Notes under the pieces: model-generated | Database searches by the model: none | The model's input: only the letters and a program-made list of their open reading frames with translations | Told to the model about the DNA's origin: nothing | Shown: positions 35,083 through 43,163 of the stretch, one piece after another | How positions within the stretch are numbered: position 1 is the stretch's first letter | How the letters are laid out: every line of letters begins with the position of its first letter | Translations under genes and position numbers: made by a program | Source of the DNA: an uncultured Acidobacteriia bacterium | GTDB lineage: Bacteria > Acidobacteriota > Terriglobia > Bryobacterales > Bryobacteraceae | Direction of reading: 5' to 3' | NCBI GenBank assembly: GCA_903925015.1 | Contig: CAIYDY010000441.1 | Location: 1-64,000, forward strand | Length of the DNA: 64,000 nt

Positions 35083-36078
35083 CTAGTTCTCGGTCGGGGT
35101 CTTTTCGATGTGGTCGACCATGATGGTTTCGACCGCGTCCTTGCGGGATTCCAACTTGAGACCCATCGACTGCAGCGCAGTGAAGATGGAGCCGCCGTTG
35201 CCGGGGTCTGACGCTGCATCACCGGGGTTGGCAGACGCGCCGCCTGCACCTCCCGGCATGGCACCAGCAGGAATGTTCACGCCTTGCGCGCGAGCGACGC
35301 GCATCAGGTCGGCCATGGAGAGCTCCAGGGAAACCTGGTAATTGCCCGTCAGCTCGGTCTTATCCAGAACAGGCTTGTCCACGAAGCGCGCTACCATTTC
35401 GGCAAACTGCGTCATGGTCGCCCTGGACATCTCCATATGCATGTTTCCATCCGCGCCCATGGTGGTCTTGATTGTGGAACCGCCAGGCACCTTGACGGTG
35501 GCTCCGCGCCCATCGCCACTCGCTTTGATGCTCATGGCGCCTTCATTGGTGGCAATCGTCGCGGTGCCCTTTTCCGGGGCGGCTGGAGGGGCATCCGGCT
35601 GGACCGTCGGTTCCGGAACGGCGTCCTTCAGCTTCGGGCCACCTTTGGCGACCACAAGCGCGTACATGGAGTGGTCCTTGGTCTCCTTGTGGAGAGTCAG
35701 CTTGAACCGGTCCGCGAGAAGGGCTTTCATCATCTCCGGCAGGTCGTCCTTGGTGGCCCCTTCCGGCAGCTTGGCGAGAATGTCGAACCGCTCATTCTTG
35801 AGCCAATCCGGACCGCTCAGCTGGTACAGCTTGATCTTGTAGGCCAGGCAGATCATGTCGGAGAGCGAGGTGTAGCCGATATCGACGCGGCCCGCATCGA
35901 ACTTGGTTCCCACGTGCATCTTGCCGCCCTGGGCGACCATCATCGGGTTGATCGGAGGCGCCGACTTGATCGTGGCCACTTCAAACGTCTTCGGCGCGGC
36001 AACGGGGGCCTGCGCACTCAACAAAACCGAAGAAACAAGACCCGCAACCAACAGTTTTCCGACGAATCCGCTGTACAT
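35083..36078 (-). CDS. TIGR03435-type exported protein (Solibacter family)
   Basis: 331 residues from ATG 36078, which follows GGGAGAGG and gives a signal peptide (KLLVAGLVSSVLLSAQ). Family hallmarks: KTFEVATIKSAPPINP, GYTSLSDMICLAYKIKLYQL, FDILAKLPEGATKDDLPEMM, LLADRFKLTLHKETKDHSMY and AEMVARFVDKPVLDKTELTG. TIGR03435 proteins are greatly expanded in Solibacter-type acidobacteria and are of unknown function. An acidic/Gly-Ala linker interrupts the C-terminal part. The stop is 9 nt from the convergent hpnD stop. Confidence 0.9.
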   Translation of the reverse strand: MYSGFVGKLLVAGLVSSVLLSAQAPVAAPKTFEVATIKSAPPINPMMVAQGGKMHVGTKFDAGRVDIGYTSLSDMICLAYKIKLYQLSGPDWLKNERFDILAKLPEGATKDDLPEMMKALLADRFKLTLHKETKDHSMYALVVAKGGPKLKDAVPEPTVQPDAPPAAPEKGTATIATNEGAMSIKASGDGRGATVKVPGGSTIKTTMGADGNMHMEMSRATMTQFAEMVARFVDKPVLDKTELTGNYQVSLELSMADLMRVARAQGVNIPAGAMPGGAGGASANPGDAASDPGNGGSIFTALQSMGLKLESRKDAVETIMVDHIEKTPTEN

Positions 36079-36116
36079 GCAACCTCTCCCTGAATTATGA
36101 CACGTCTCGCGAAGGC

Positions 36117-36626
36117 CTAATCGACCACATGTTCGTTCAGGAACCATGCTTGGAGTTCACCCGTGGCGATCACATCCCCGACCAGCATGTCGTTCGTGGC
36201 GTCGTCGCCGGATTGGGCTGCGGCCGCCGCGAATTCATGGGATTCCTTGAGGATGACTTCGTGGGCTTCCAGCAGCCGGGCAATCTGCGTGCGCCAGTCC
36301 TCACGGTCCTTCGGAGCGCGCGGAATACTAGTCAACTCGGCTACATCCGCAGCCATCGCGACCGCGACGCCTCCCAACAGCTGAACGCGTTCGGCCAAGG
36401 CGTCCACCAATTCGGACTGCTCGCCGAAGTGCTTGTCGAAGAGCAGGTGGAGTTGCTGGAAGTGGGGTCCAGACACCTGCCAGTGGTGCTTCTTGTAGAG
36501 GTCGCGCATGGTGAGGGTGTCCGCGAGTACTTGGTTCAAGTTGGTGGCACTCGCGAGCCGGACCTCCTCGGAAAGGCCGATATAGAGAGACTTCCGCACC
36601 GTCCCATACTGTTGGGTGGAATTCAT
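36117..36626 (-). CDS. dps: Dps-like ferritin, DNA-protecting mini-ferritin
   Basis: 169 residues from ATG 36626. The four-helix ferritin-like fold has the Dps ferroxidase residues in YKKHHWQVSGPHFQQLHLLF and DKHFGEQSELVDALAERVQL, followed by the long C-terminal helix region. It oxidises and stores iron using hydrogen peroxide, protecting DNA. An Asn/Ser/Gln-rich N-terminal tail lacks the lysine cluster of E. coli Dps, so DNA binding is less certain. It is divergent from glnA across about 110 bp. Confidence 0.92.
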   Translation of the reverse strand: MNSTQQYGTVRKSLYIGLSEEVRLASATNLNQVLADTLTMRDLYKKHHWQVSGPHFQQLHLLFDKHFGEQSELVDALAERVQLLGGVAVAMAADVAELTSIPRAPKDREDWRTQIARLLEAHEVILKESHEFAAAAAQSGDDATNDMLVGDVIATGELQAWFLNEHVVD

Positions 36627-36734
36627 TTTTAGACTCACGTCCAAATGGATGCCAAATATCAACCGCCGGATTCGCGGATCATGCCGAACGGCGCTACACT
36701 GGATTTTCAGTCCCTACGGGGGAGATCTCAAACA

Positions 36735-38144
36735 ATGACAGCCAGCGAAGCACTACAGTACGCCAAGGAGAACGGGGCCAAGCAGATCGATGTCCGCTTC
36801 GTCGACATCCCCGGACTCCAACACCACATCTCGTACCCGATCGGGGAGTTTACGGAATCCTCGTTTGTGGACGGATTCGGCATCGACGGGTCAAGCATCC
36901 GTGGGTGGGCGGCGATCAATGAGAGCGACATGCTCTTGATCCCGGACCCTGCTACGGCGTTCATGGATCCGTTCATGGAGACTCCGACGCTGGTGATGAT
37001 CGGCGACGTGCGCGATCCACTGACCCGTCAGAACTATGAGCGCGACCCCCGCTGGATTGCGCGCAAGGCCGAGCTGTACCTCAACAACGTCGGTGTTGGC
37101 GACACAGCGTTCTTTGGGGCGGAGGCGGAGTTTTTCATTTTCGACAACATCCGTTTTGATCAAAACGCACATTCGGGTTTCTATTTCATCGACGCCGAGG
37201 AAGGCCGTTGGAATTCGAGCCGAGTCGAGAACAACCTCGGCTACCGGCCCCGATACAAGGAGGGCTACTTCCCGGTGCCCCCGACCGACCACTACCAGGA
37301 CCTGAGGTCCGAAATGGTCAATGTGATGGAACGTTGCGGGTTGGTGATCGAATGCCACCACCACGAAGTGGCGACGGCGGGCCAATGCGAGATCGACCAG
37401 CGCTTCAATACTCTGGTGAAGTCCGCGGACAACATGATGACGTACAAGTACATCGTCCGCAACGTGGCCCAGCAGTACGGCAAGACCGTGACGTTCATGC
37501 CCAAGCCGATCTTCGGCGACAACGGCAGCGGGATGCACGTGCACCAATCAATTTGGCGGGATGGGCGGCCACTGTTTTCGGGTGACGGATATGCCGGGCT
37601 CAGCACGATGGCGCTGCACTACATCGGCGGGTTGCTGAAGCATGCGCGGGCGCTTTCCGCCATCATTGCTCCCACCACGAACAGCTACAAGCGCCTGGTG
37701 CCGGGCTATGAGGCTCCGGTGAATCTGGCGTATTCGCGGCGGAACCGGTCGGCGGCGTGCCGGATTCCCATGTACTCGACCAGCCCGAAGGCGAAGCGGG
37801 TCGAGTTCCGTCCACCGGATCCGTCCGCAAATCCGTATCTGGCCTTTGCCGCGATGCTGATGGCCGGGTTGGATGGCGTGCTGAACCGGATCGAGCCCGG
37901 CGAGCCGTTGGACAAGGACATTTACGACCTTTCGCCGGAGGAAATGAAATCGGTGCCGTCGATGCCTTCGTCGTTGGAAGAGGCATTGGTTTGTCTCGAA
38001 GACGACCATCAATTTCTCCTAAAGGGCGACGTGTTTACCGAGGAGTTACTGGAAACGTTCATCGACTACAAGCGGCGGCATGAGGCGGATGCGATCCGGC
38101 AACGGCCGCACCCCTACGAATTCTCCCTGTACTACGACATTTAG
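36735..38144 (+). CDS. glnA: Glutamine synthetase type I
   Basis: 469 residues from ATG 36735 (GGGGGAG upstream). GS-I motifs: [69 protein letters not shown] and NRSAACRIP. The [10 protein letters not shown] sequence keeps the tyrosine that is adenylylated in GSI-beta enzymes, so activity is probably controlled by GlnE. It makes glutamine from glutamate, ammonia and ATP. No PII or amt gene is adjacent. TACACT at about 36692 is a possible -10 element. Confidence 0.97.
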   Translation: MTASEALQYAKENGAKQIDVRFVDIPGLQHHISYPIGEFTESSFVDGFGIDGSSIRGWAAINESDMLLIPDPATAFMDPFMETPTLVMIGDVRDPLTRQNYERDPRWIARKAELYLNNVGVGDTAFFGAEAEFFIFDNIRFDQNAHSGFYFIDAEEGRWNSSRVENNLGYRPRYKEGYFPVPPTDHYQDLRSEMVNVMERCGLVIECHHHEVATAGQCEIDQRFNTLVKSADNMMTYKYIVRNVAQQYGKTVTFMPKPIFGDNGSGMHVHQSIWRDGRPLFSGDGYAGLSTMALHYIGGLLKHARALSAIIAPTTNSYKRLVPGYEAPVNLAYSRRNRSAACRIPMYSTSPKAKRVEFRPPDPSANPYLAFAAMLMAGLDGVLNRIEPGEPLDKDIYDLSPEEMKSVPSMPSSLEEALVCLEDDHQFLLKGDVFTEELLETFIDYKRRHEADAIRQRPHPYEFSLYYDI

Positions 38145-38157
38145 GATATTGCACATG

Positions 38158-38185
38158 GCGCGCCGGGGGAACACTTTCGGCGCGC
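38158..38185 (+). terminator. Hairpin after glnA
   Basis: GCGCGCCG / CGGCGCGC, 8 perfect base pairs with a 12-nt loop, starting 14 nt after the glnA stop. No T run follows, so it may be a stabilising or Rho-assisted 3' end rather than a classical terminator. Confidence 0.5.
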
Positions 38186-38300
38186 ATACATCCAATCGAA
38201 AAAATCTATTTCCGTAAGCACCACTCCAATTCGTACACTGGGTCTTTCCACCCCAGTACCGGACATCACGTTGGTGTCCACAAATCGAAACAGGAGAATT

Positions 38301-39473
38301 ATGCGGAAATCACTAATCGTTCTTGCCTTCACGGCAACGGCTTTTGCGGCGGGTTTGGATAATCCCCGCACGGAAGTGGCGCAGCCCGACGAGCAAGCAC
38401 AGGCCCCGGCACCGGCAGCACCGGACGCTGCCAAGCCCGCCGATCCGCCCCCGCCGCCCCCGAAATTCGGTGGTTGGGCGTTCAACCTGATGGGCGACGT
38501 GTACACGACCCACAACGGAAACGGCCCGACGCAAGACGTCAACCAGCTCCAGAACTTCAATCTCCACCAAGGCGCACCGCGCTTCTCACTGGGCAAGCTG
38601 ACAATCGACAAGTCCGACGGTCTTGTGGGTCTTCACGTTGACGTTGGCGTCGGCGAAACCATGCGCCTGATCCACGCAGCCGATCCGGCTGCGGCCCAGC
38701 ACAAGGGCCTCCGCTACTTCGAGCAAATGTACATGATCTTCAAGCCGAAGAACACGAAAGGCACCGAAATCGACTTCGGCCAGTTTGTGACTTCGGCGGG
38801 CGCAGAAGTGATCGAGAGCACTTCCAATTGGAATTACACCCGTTCGTTGCTGTTCGCCTATGCAATCCCCTACTATCACTTTGGCCTGAAGACCTCCACT
38901 CCGGTCACCAAGGAAACCACGGTCAGCTTCCAGGTTGTGAACGCTTGGAACAATGTCTGGGGGAACCACACCTTCCAAAACGTCGGCTTCGCGGTCGCAA
39001 CCGTGAAGGACAAGAAATACGGCTACGCCCTCGACTACTACGGCGGCAAGAGCGATCTGGGCAACAGCGTCGGGATGCGCCACCTGCTCGACGGCACTTT
39101 CACTTACTGCCCGAACTGCAACCTGCAGGTCTACGTCAACGGTTCCTGGGGTCGCAACAACCGGTTCGGCGGCGGCTACGACCAATGGTATGGAATTGCC
39201 AGCGCCGCCCGCTACCAGATGGGCAAGATCTTCGCCGCCGCTGGCCGCGTGGAATTCTTCAACGATCCGGGTGGTTTCGCAACCGGCCAGAAGCAGATGC
39301 TGAAGGAAGCGACTCTGACGGGTGAAGCGAAGTTGAACGATCACTTCGTGACGCGCTTGGAATATCGGCATGACTCCTCCGACCACGCATTTTTCGACCA
39401 CGGCAAGTCGCCGGCGGTCAAGGGCATGGATACTCTGACCCTGGGTATCGTGACGCTCTGGGGTTGGAAGTAG
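38301..39473 (+). CDS. Outer-membrane beta-barrel porin-like protein (BBP2/Porin_4 type)
   Basis: 390 residues from ATG 38301 with AGGAG upstream. The signal peptide (MRKSLIVLAFTATAFA) is followed by an Ala/Pro-rich linker, then amphipathic strands typical of the acidobacterial BBP2 barrels (GGWAFNLMGDVYTTHNGNGP; SWGRNNRFGGGYDQWYGIAS; GEAKLNDHFVTRLEYRHDSS) and a terminal aromatic (LGIVTLWGWK). Such barrels follow glnA/amt genes in several bacteria. It probably passes small solutes. A strong tetraloop terminator ends the gene. Confidence 0.87.
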   Translation: MRKSLIVLAFTATAFAAGLDNPRTEVAQPDEQAQAPAPAAPDAAKPADPPPPPPKFGGWAFNLMGDVYTTHNGNGPTQDVNQLQNFNLHQGAPRFSLGKLTIDKSDGLVGLHVDVGVGETMRLIHAADPAAAQHKGLRYFEQMYMIFKPKNTKGTEIDFGQFVTSAGAEVIESTSNWNYTRSLLFAYAIPYYHFGLKTSTPVTKETTVSFQVVNAWNNVWGNHTFQNVGFAVATVKDKKYGYALDYYGGKSDLGNSVGMRHLLDGTFTYCPNCNLQVYVNGSWGRNNRFGGGYDQWYGIASAARYQMGKIFAAAGRVEFFNDPGGFATGQKQMLKEATLTGEAKLNDHFVTRLEYRHDSSDHAFFDHGKSPAVKGMDTLTLGIVTLWGWK

Positions 39474-39497
39474 TCTTTCCCACACAGCGCGGAATCA

Positions 39498-39528
39498 GGG
39501 CGCGGGGCTTCGGCTCCGCGCCCTTTTT
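39498..39528 (+). terminator. Intrinsic terminator with TTCG loop
   Basis: GGGCGCGGGGC-TTCG-GCTCCGCGCCC (one G-T pair) followed by TTTTT, 24 nt after the porin stop. A textbook Rho-independent terminator. Confidence 0.93.
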
Positions 39529-39552
39529 ACGTGTACGTGAGAAGATGGCCGA

Positions 39553-41073
39553 ATGAACCGCCGGGCTTTCCTTCGATACACCGGTGCCGCAATTAGCACC
39601 GGATCCCTTGTCCTCGCGCAGGAGAGCCGACCCAACATTCTCCTTCTGATGTCGGACCAGCATCGGGCCGATTGCATCGGTGCCGCCGGGAACCCCGATA
39701 TCCATACGCCAAACTTGGACCGTCTGGCCAAGGACGGAATCCTGTTCCGCAATGCCTGGTCCACAACGCCCACATGTACTCCTGCCCGGGCGGCCCTGTT
39801 GACTGGCATGAACCCGTGGAACCATGGCCTGTTGGGTTACGGCGTGGTCGCGGAACACTATCCAGTGGAGATGCCCCGGCTGCTGCACGATGCGGGATAT
39901 TTCACCACTGGCATCGGGAAGATGCACTGGCATCCGCAGCGCGCGCTCCACGGGTTTGACCAGACAATCCTGGATGAATCCGGCCGTGTGGAATCGATCG
40001 ATTTCCGCAGCGATTACCGTTCGTGGTTTTGGTCCGAGGCACCTGGGGCCAATCCCGAAGAAAGCGGCATCGACTGGAACGGGTTTGCTGCCAAACCATA
40101 CCCGCTCCCGGAACGGCTACATCCCACCACTTGGGTGGCGGAGACGGCGGTCCGCTTCCTGAGGGACTATCGGAAGTCCCAGCCGTTCTTCCTGAAGGTG
40201 TCGTTTGAGCGTCCGCACAGTCCATATGATCCACCTCAACGGTGGTGGGATTTCTACGGCAAGCCGCTGCCGGAGGCGCAATCCGGCCAATGGGCAGACC
40301 ACAACAAACCTCGGAGTGGGACTGATGCGGCTCCTTGGCATGGGGATTTGGGACCTGCTGCAGTCCAGAATGCCCGGCGCGGCTACTATGGCGCTGTCAG
40401 TTTCGTCGATGAGCAGATCGGCCGGATTCTCGACACGTTGGAGCAGCGCGGTTGGCTGAAGAATACCTTGGTCGTCTTTCTGGCGGACCATGGCGACATG
40501 TTGGGCGATCAGCATCTGTGGCGCAAGAGCTATGCGTACGAGGGGTCGGTGCGCATTCCCATGATCCTGCGATGGCCGGAGGGATTCGCCGCGTCGAATC
40601 GGGGACGGGTGTTGCAGAATCCCGTCGAAATCCGCGATGTGCTGCCGACGCTGCTGGATGCTGCTGGAATCAAGGCACCGCAGCCCCTCGACGGAACCAG
40701 CCTGCTCCAGCTGGCGCGCGACCCGAAGGCCGAGTGGCGGCAGTGGATCGACTTGGAGCACGACGTTTGCTACGCCGCCTCCAACCACTGGAACGCGTTG
40801 ACGGACGGCAGACGGAAATACATCTTCCACGCCATGACCGGTACCGAGCAGTATTTCAATTTAGAGGCCGACCCGCATGAGTTGCGGGATCTGGGGACGG
40901 ATCCGGCCGCAGCCGCGGAAATTGCTATTTGGCGGAATCGGTTGGTGGAGTTTCTTGCTGTTCGGGGTCCGGTCTGGGTCCGGGACGGAAAATTGCAGGT
41001 CCGTCCCAAGAGCCAGTTGTATTCGCCGAACTATCCGAAAGCGGGTAGTGCTACCAGTTCAAAGCCAAATTGA
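39553..41073 (+). CDS. Exported sulfatase
   Basis: 506 residues. The Tat-like leader NRRAFLRYTGAAISTGSLVLA precedes NILLLMSDQHRADCIGAAGN (metal-binding Asp), the CxPxR motif in CTPARAALLTGMNPWNHGLL and VVFLADHGDMLGDQHLWRK (second metal site), all intact; the Cys of CTPAR would become formylglycine. It is closer to choline-sulfatase/heparan-type arylsulfatases than to the sulfatase at 23484. The final ~20 nt overlap the 3' end of pepA on the opposite strand. Confidence 0.93.
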   Translation: MNRRAFLRYTGAAISTGSLVLAQESRPNILLLMSDQHRADCIGAAGNPDIHTPNLDRLAKDGILFRNAWSTTPTCTPARAALLTGMNPWNHGLLGYGVVAEHYPVEMPRLLHDAGYFTTGIGKMHWHPQRALHGFDQTILDESGRVESIDFRSDYRSWFWSEAPGANPEESGIDWNGFAAKPYPLPERLHPTTWVAETAVRFLRDYRKSQPFFLKVSFERPHSPYDPPQRWWDFYGKPLPEAQSGQWADHNKPRSGTDAAPWHGDLGPAAVQNARRGYYGAVSFVDEQIGRILDTLEQRGWLKNTLVVFLADHGDMLGDQHLWRKSYAYEGSVRIPMILRWPEGFAASNRGRVLQNPVEIRDVLPTLLDAAGIKAPQPLDGTSLLQLARDPKAEWRQWIDLEHDVCYAASNHWNALTDGRRKYIFHAMTGTEQYFNLEADPHELRDLGTDPAAAAEIAIWRNRLVEFLAVRGPVWVRDGKLQVRPKSQLYSPNYPKAGSATSSKPN

Positions 41074-42499
41074 CGAACGTCGCGAGCGGAATGCCGACCG
41101 GACCCTTCGCCAGATGTGGTTTGGCATCGTCGATCCAGGCGGTTCCAGCGCAATCGACGTGCACCCACGGCGTATCGCCCACGAACTCCTTGAGGAATGC
41201 CGCGGCGGTGCAGGCACCACCCCAACGGGAGCCGGCGATGTTTTGGATGTCCGCATAAACGCATTTCAGCTGCTCGCTGTAATCGTCGTCGAGCGGCATG
41301 GGCCACATTTTCTCGTTGGAAACCTTCGAGGCGGCGAGGAACTTGGACTGGAACCCGTCGTTGTTGGTGAAAACGCCGGAACTGACGAATCCGAGTGCCA
41401 CCACGATGGCGCCGGTGAGTGTAGCGGCATCCACCAAGTGGGTGCAGCCCAGTTGCTTGGCGTATTCGATGGCGTCCACCAGGATCAGGCGGCCTTCCGC
41501 ATCCGTATTGAGAACCTCAATGGTCTTGCCGGAGTAGGATTTGACGATGTCGCTGGGGCGCTGGGCGTTGGAGCCCGGCATATTTTCCACGGAGGGAACG
41601 AAGGCTGTCACCGCAACGGGGGGTTGCAAGCGGGCGATGGCCTGCATGGCTCCGATCACTGCCGCGCCGCCGCACATGTCGTACTTCATCTTCTCCATGC
41701 CTTCGGAAGGCTTGATGGAGATGCCGCCGGTGTCGAACGTGACCGCCTTGCCGACGAGTCCCAAATGGTCCTGACTTGGAACCTCCGGGGTGTAGCGGAT
41801 GACGATCATGACTGGAGGCTGGTCGCTGCCTTGGGCGACACCCAGAAGAGCACCCATCCCGAGCTGGGTCATACGATCGCGGTCGAGGATCTCAACCGAC
41901 AAGCCCTCGGCTTCCGCAATTGCGCGGGCCCGGTCGGCCAGGACGAGCGGCGTGAGGAGATTCGGGGGTTCCACGGCAATGTCGCGGGAAACGTTGATGG
42001 CTTCACCAATGACTTTGCCCTTTTCGAAGGCCGAGGAGATTTCGGCGGTCACATCCGGGACCACGATGGAGATGGACTCCACGGCCTTATCGGAAGCCCT
42101 TGTGGTCTTGTGGACGTCGGGTTCCCAAATTCCGCCGAGGATGCCGCGTGCCGCGGCTTCGACGAATGCGGCTCCGCCCAACGATCCATCCAGGGAGATC
42201 GCAATGGATCGGACGCCTTTGCCTTTGATGTGGCGGACTGCTGCACCGGCGAGCCTTTGGACTGCGGCCGGATCCAGCTTTTCAGCCTTGCCTCCACCCA
42301 CAAGCAATACCCGGTGTGCGGAAATGCCCGGCACCGAGTGCAGGAGTGTAAATTCCAACAACTTGCCGGATATCTCGCCGGACTCGTAGAGGTGGCCGTA
42401 TGCCGCCAATTCGGGTCTGCGTCCGCCTTCAGTCTCGATCAAGACGACGGCATCCGTTTCAAGTAAGGCCGGGTTGGCCGATACCAGCTTCAATTCCAT
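41051..42499 (-). CDS. pepA: Leucyl aminopeptidase (M17)
   Basis: 482 residues. The M17 catalytic domain has KAVTFDTGGISIKPSEGMEK, KYDMCGGAAVIGAMQAIARL and the signature NTDAEGRLILVDAIEYAKQL, keeping the Lys, Asp and Glu ligands for two metal ions. It removes N-terminal residues from peptides in the cytoplasm; some PepA proteins also bind DNA at recombination sites. ATG 42499 is 29 nt downstream of the smpB stop on the same strand. Its 3' end overlaps the convergent sulfatase by 23 nt. Confidence 0.95.
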   Translation of the reverse strand: MELKLVSANPALLETDAVVLIETEGGRRPELAAYGHLYESGEISGKLLEFTLLHSVPGISAHRVLLVGGGKAEKLDPAAVQRLAGAAVRHIKGKGVRSIAISLDGSLGGAAFVEAAARGILGGIWEPDVHKTTRASDKAVESISIVVPDVTAEISSAFEKGKVIGEAINVSRDIAVEPPNLLTPLVLADRARAIAEAEGLSVEILDRDRMTQLGMGALLGVAQGSDQPPVMIVIRYTPEVPSQDHLGLVGKAVTFDTGGISIKPSEGMEKMKYDMCGGAAVIGAMQAIARLQPPVAVTAFVPSVENMPGSNAQRPSDIVKSYSGKTIEVLNTDAEGRLILVDAIEYAKQLGCTHLVDAATLTGAIVVALGFVSSGVFTNNDGFQSKFLAASKVSNEKMWPMPLDDDYSEQLKCVYADIQNIAGSRWGGACTAAAFLKEFVGDTPWVHVDCAGTAWIDDAKPHLAKGPVGIPLATFVNLALNW

Positions 42500-42528
42500 T
42501 TACGATTCCCTTCCTCAACAAAACGGGA

Positions 42529-43017
42529 TTACCCGCGCATCTTGCTTTCACGGACTGCGGTGCGGGCCTCCGCCTCTGCGGTTTTGGCGCGCTCCGTCTC
42601 GCGCTTGTCGTGGAGTTTCTTACCCTTGGCCACGGCAATTTCACATTTTATCCTGCCGTTTTTCAGGTAGAGGCGGACGGGCACAATGGACAAGCCCTTC
42701 TCTTTGATGGCGACCCTGAGTTTGTCGATTTCGCGCCGGTGCAGCAGGAGCTTCCGGGCCCGAACAGCAGGGTGGTTGAACTGGTTACCGTGGCTGTATT
42801 CGCTGATGTGGGCCTGCATCAGCCACGCCTCGTTGTCCTCAACCGAGGCATAGGCCTCCCGCAGTTGGACCTTTCCAGCTTTCGCCGCTTTGACCTCGGT
42901 GCCGGATAGAACGACGCCAGCCTCGTAACGGTCCAAGAGGAAATAATGGTGGCCAGCCTGGCGGTTGTCGCTGAGGACTTTGCCTTCTTCCCTGCCCTTG
43001 TTTGCTGCCGCTGCCAA
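42529..43017 (-). CDS. smpB: SsrA-binding protein SmpB
   Basis: 162 residues from TTG 43017 (AAAGGAA at good spacing). Motifs: [60 protein letters not shown], and a basic C-terminal tail ([15 protein letters not shown]). SmpB delivers tmRNA to stalled ribosomes; the tmRNA gene itself is not in this window. pepA follows in the same transcript. Confidence 0.96.
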   Translation of the reverse strand: MAAAANKGREEGKVLSDNRQAGHHYFLLDRYEAGVVLSGTEVKAAKAGKVQLREAYASVEDNEAWLMQAHISEYSHGNQFNHPAVRARKLLLHRREIDKLRVAIKEKGLSIVPVRLYLKNGRIKCEIAVAKGKKLHDKRETERAKTAEAEARTAVRESKMRG

Positions 43018-43163
43018 TTCGATTTCCTTTGGATGCCAGTGTGACGGCGCTATGCCCAGCCCCGAATGGCTTGAACGCCTTGGGGGTGCCGCGCGTCAGA
43101 CATTACGATGATAACCCGTTCTTTGGGGCACCATCAAAACCGGGTCCTACTGGCAGATTCGCA

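Noticed and set aside
40877-42466. 529-codon plus-strand open frame opposite pepA
   Set aside because: Shadow frame spanning the end of the sulfatase and pepA; no motifs, whereas pepA has the M17 signature.
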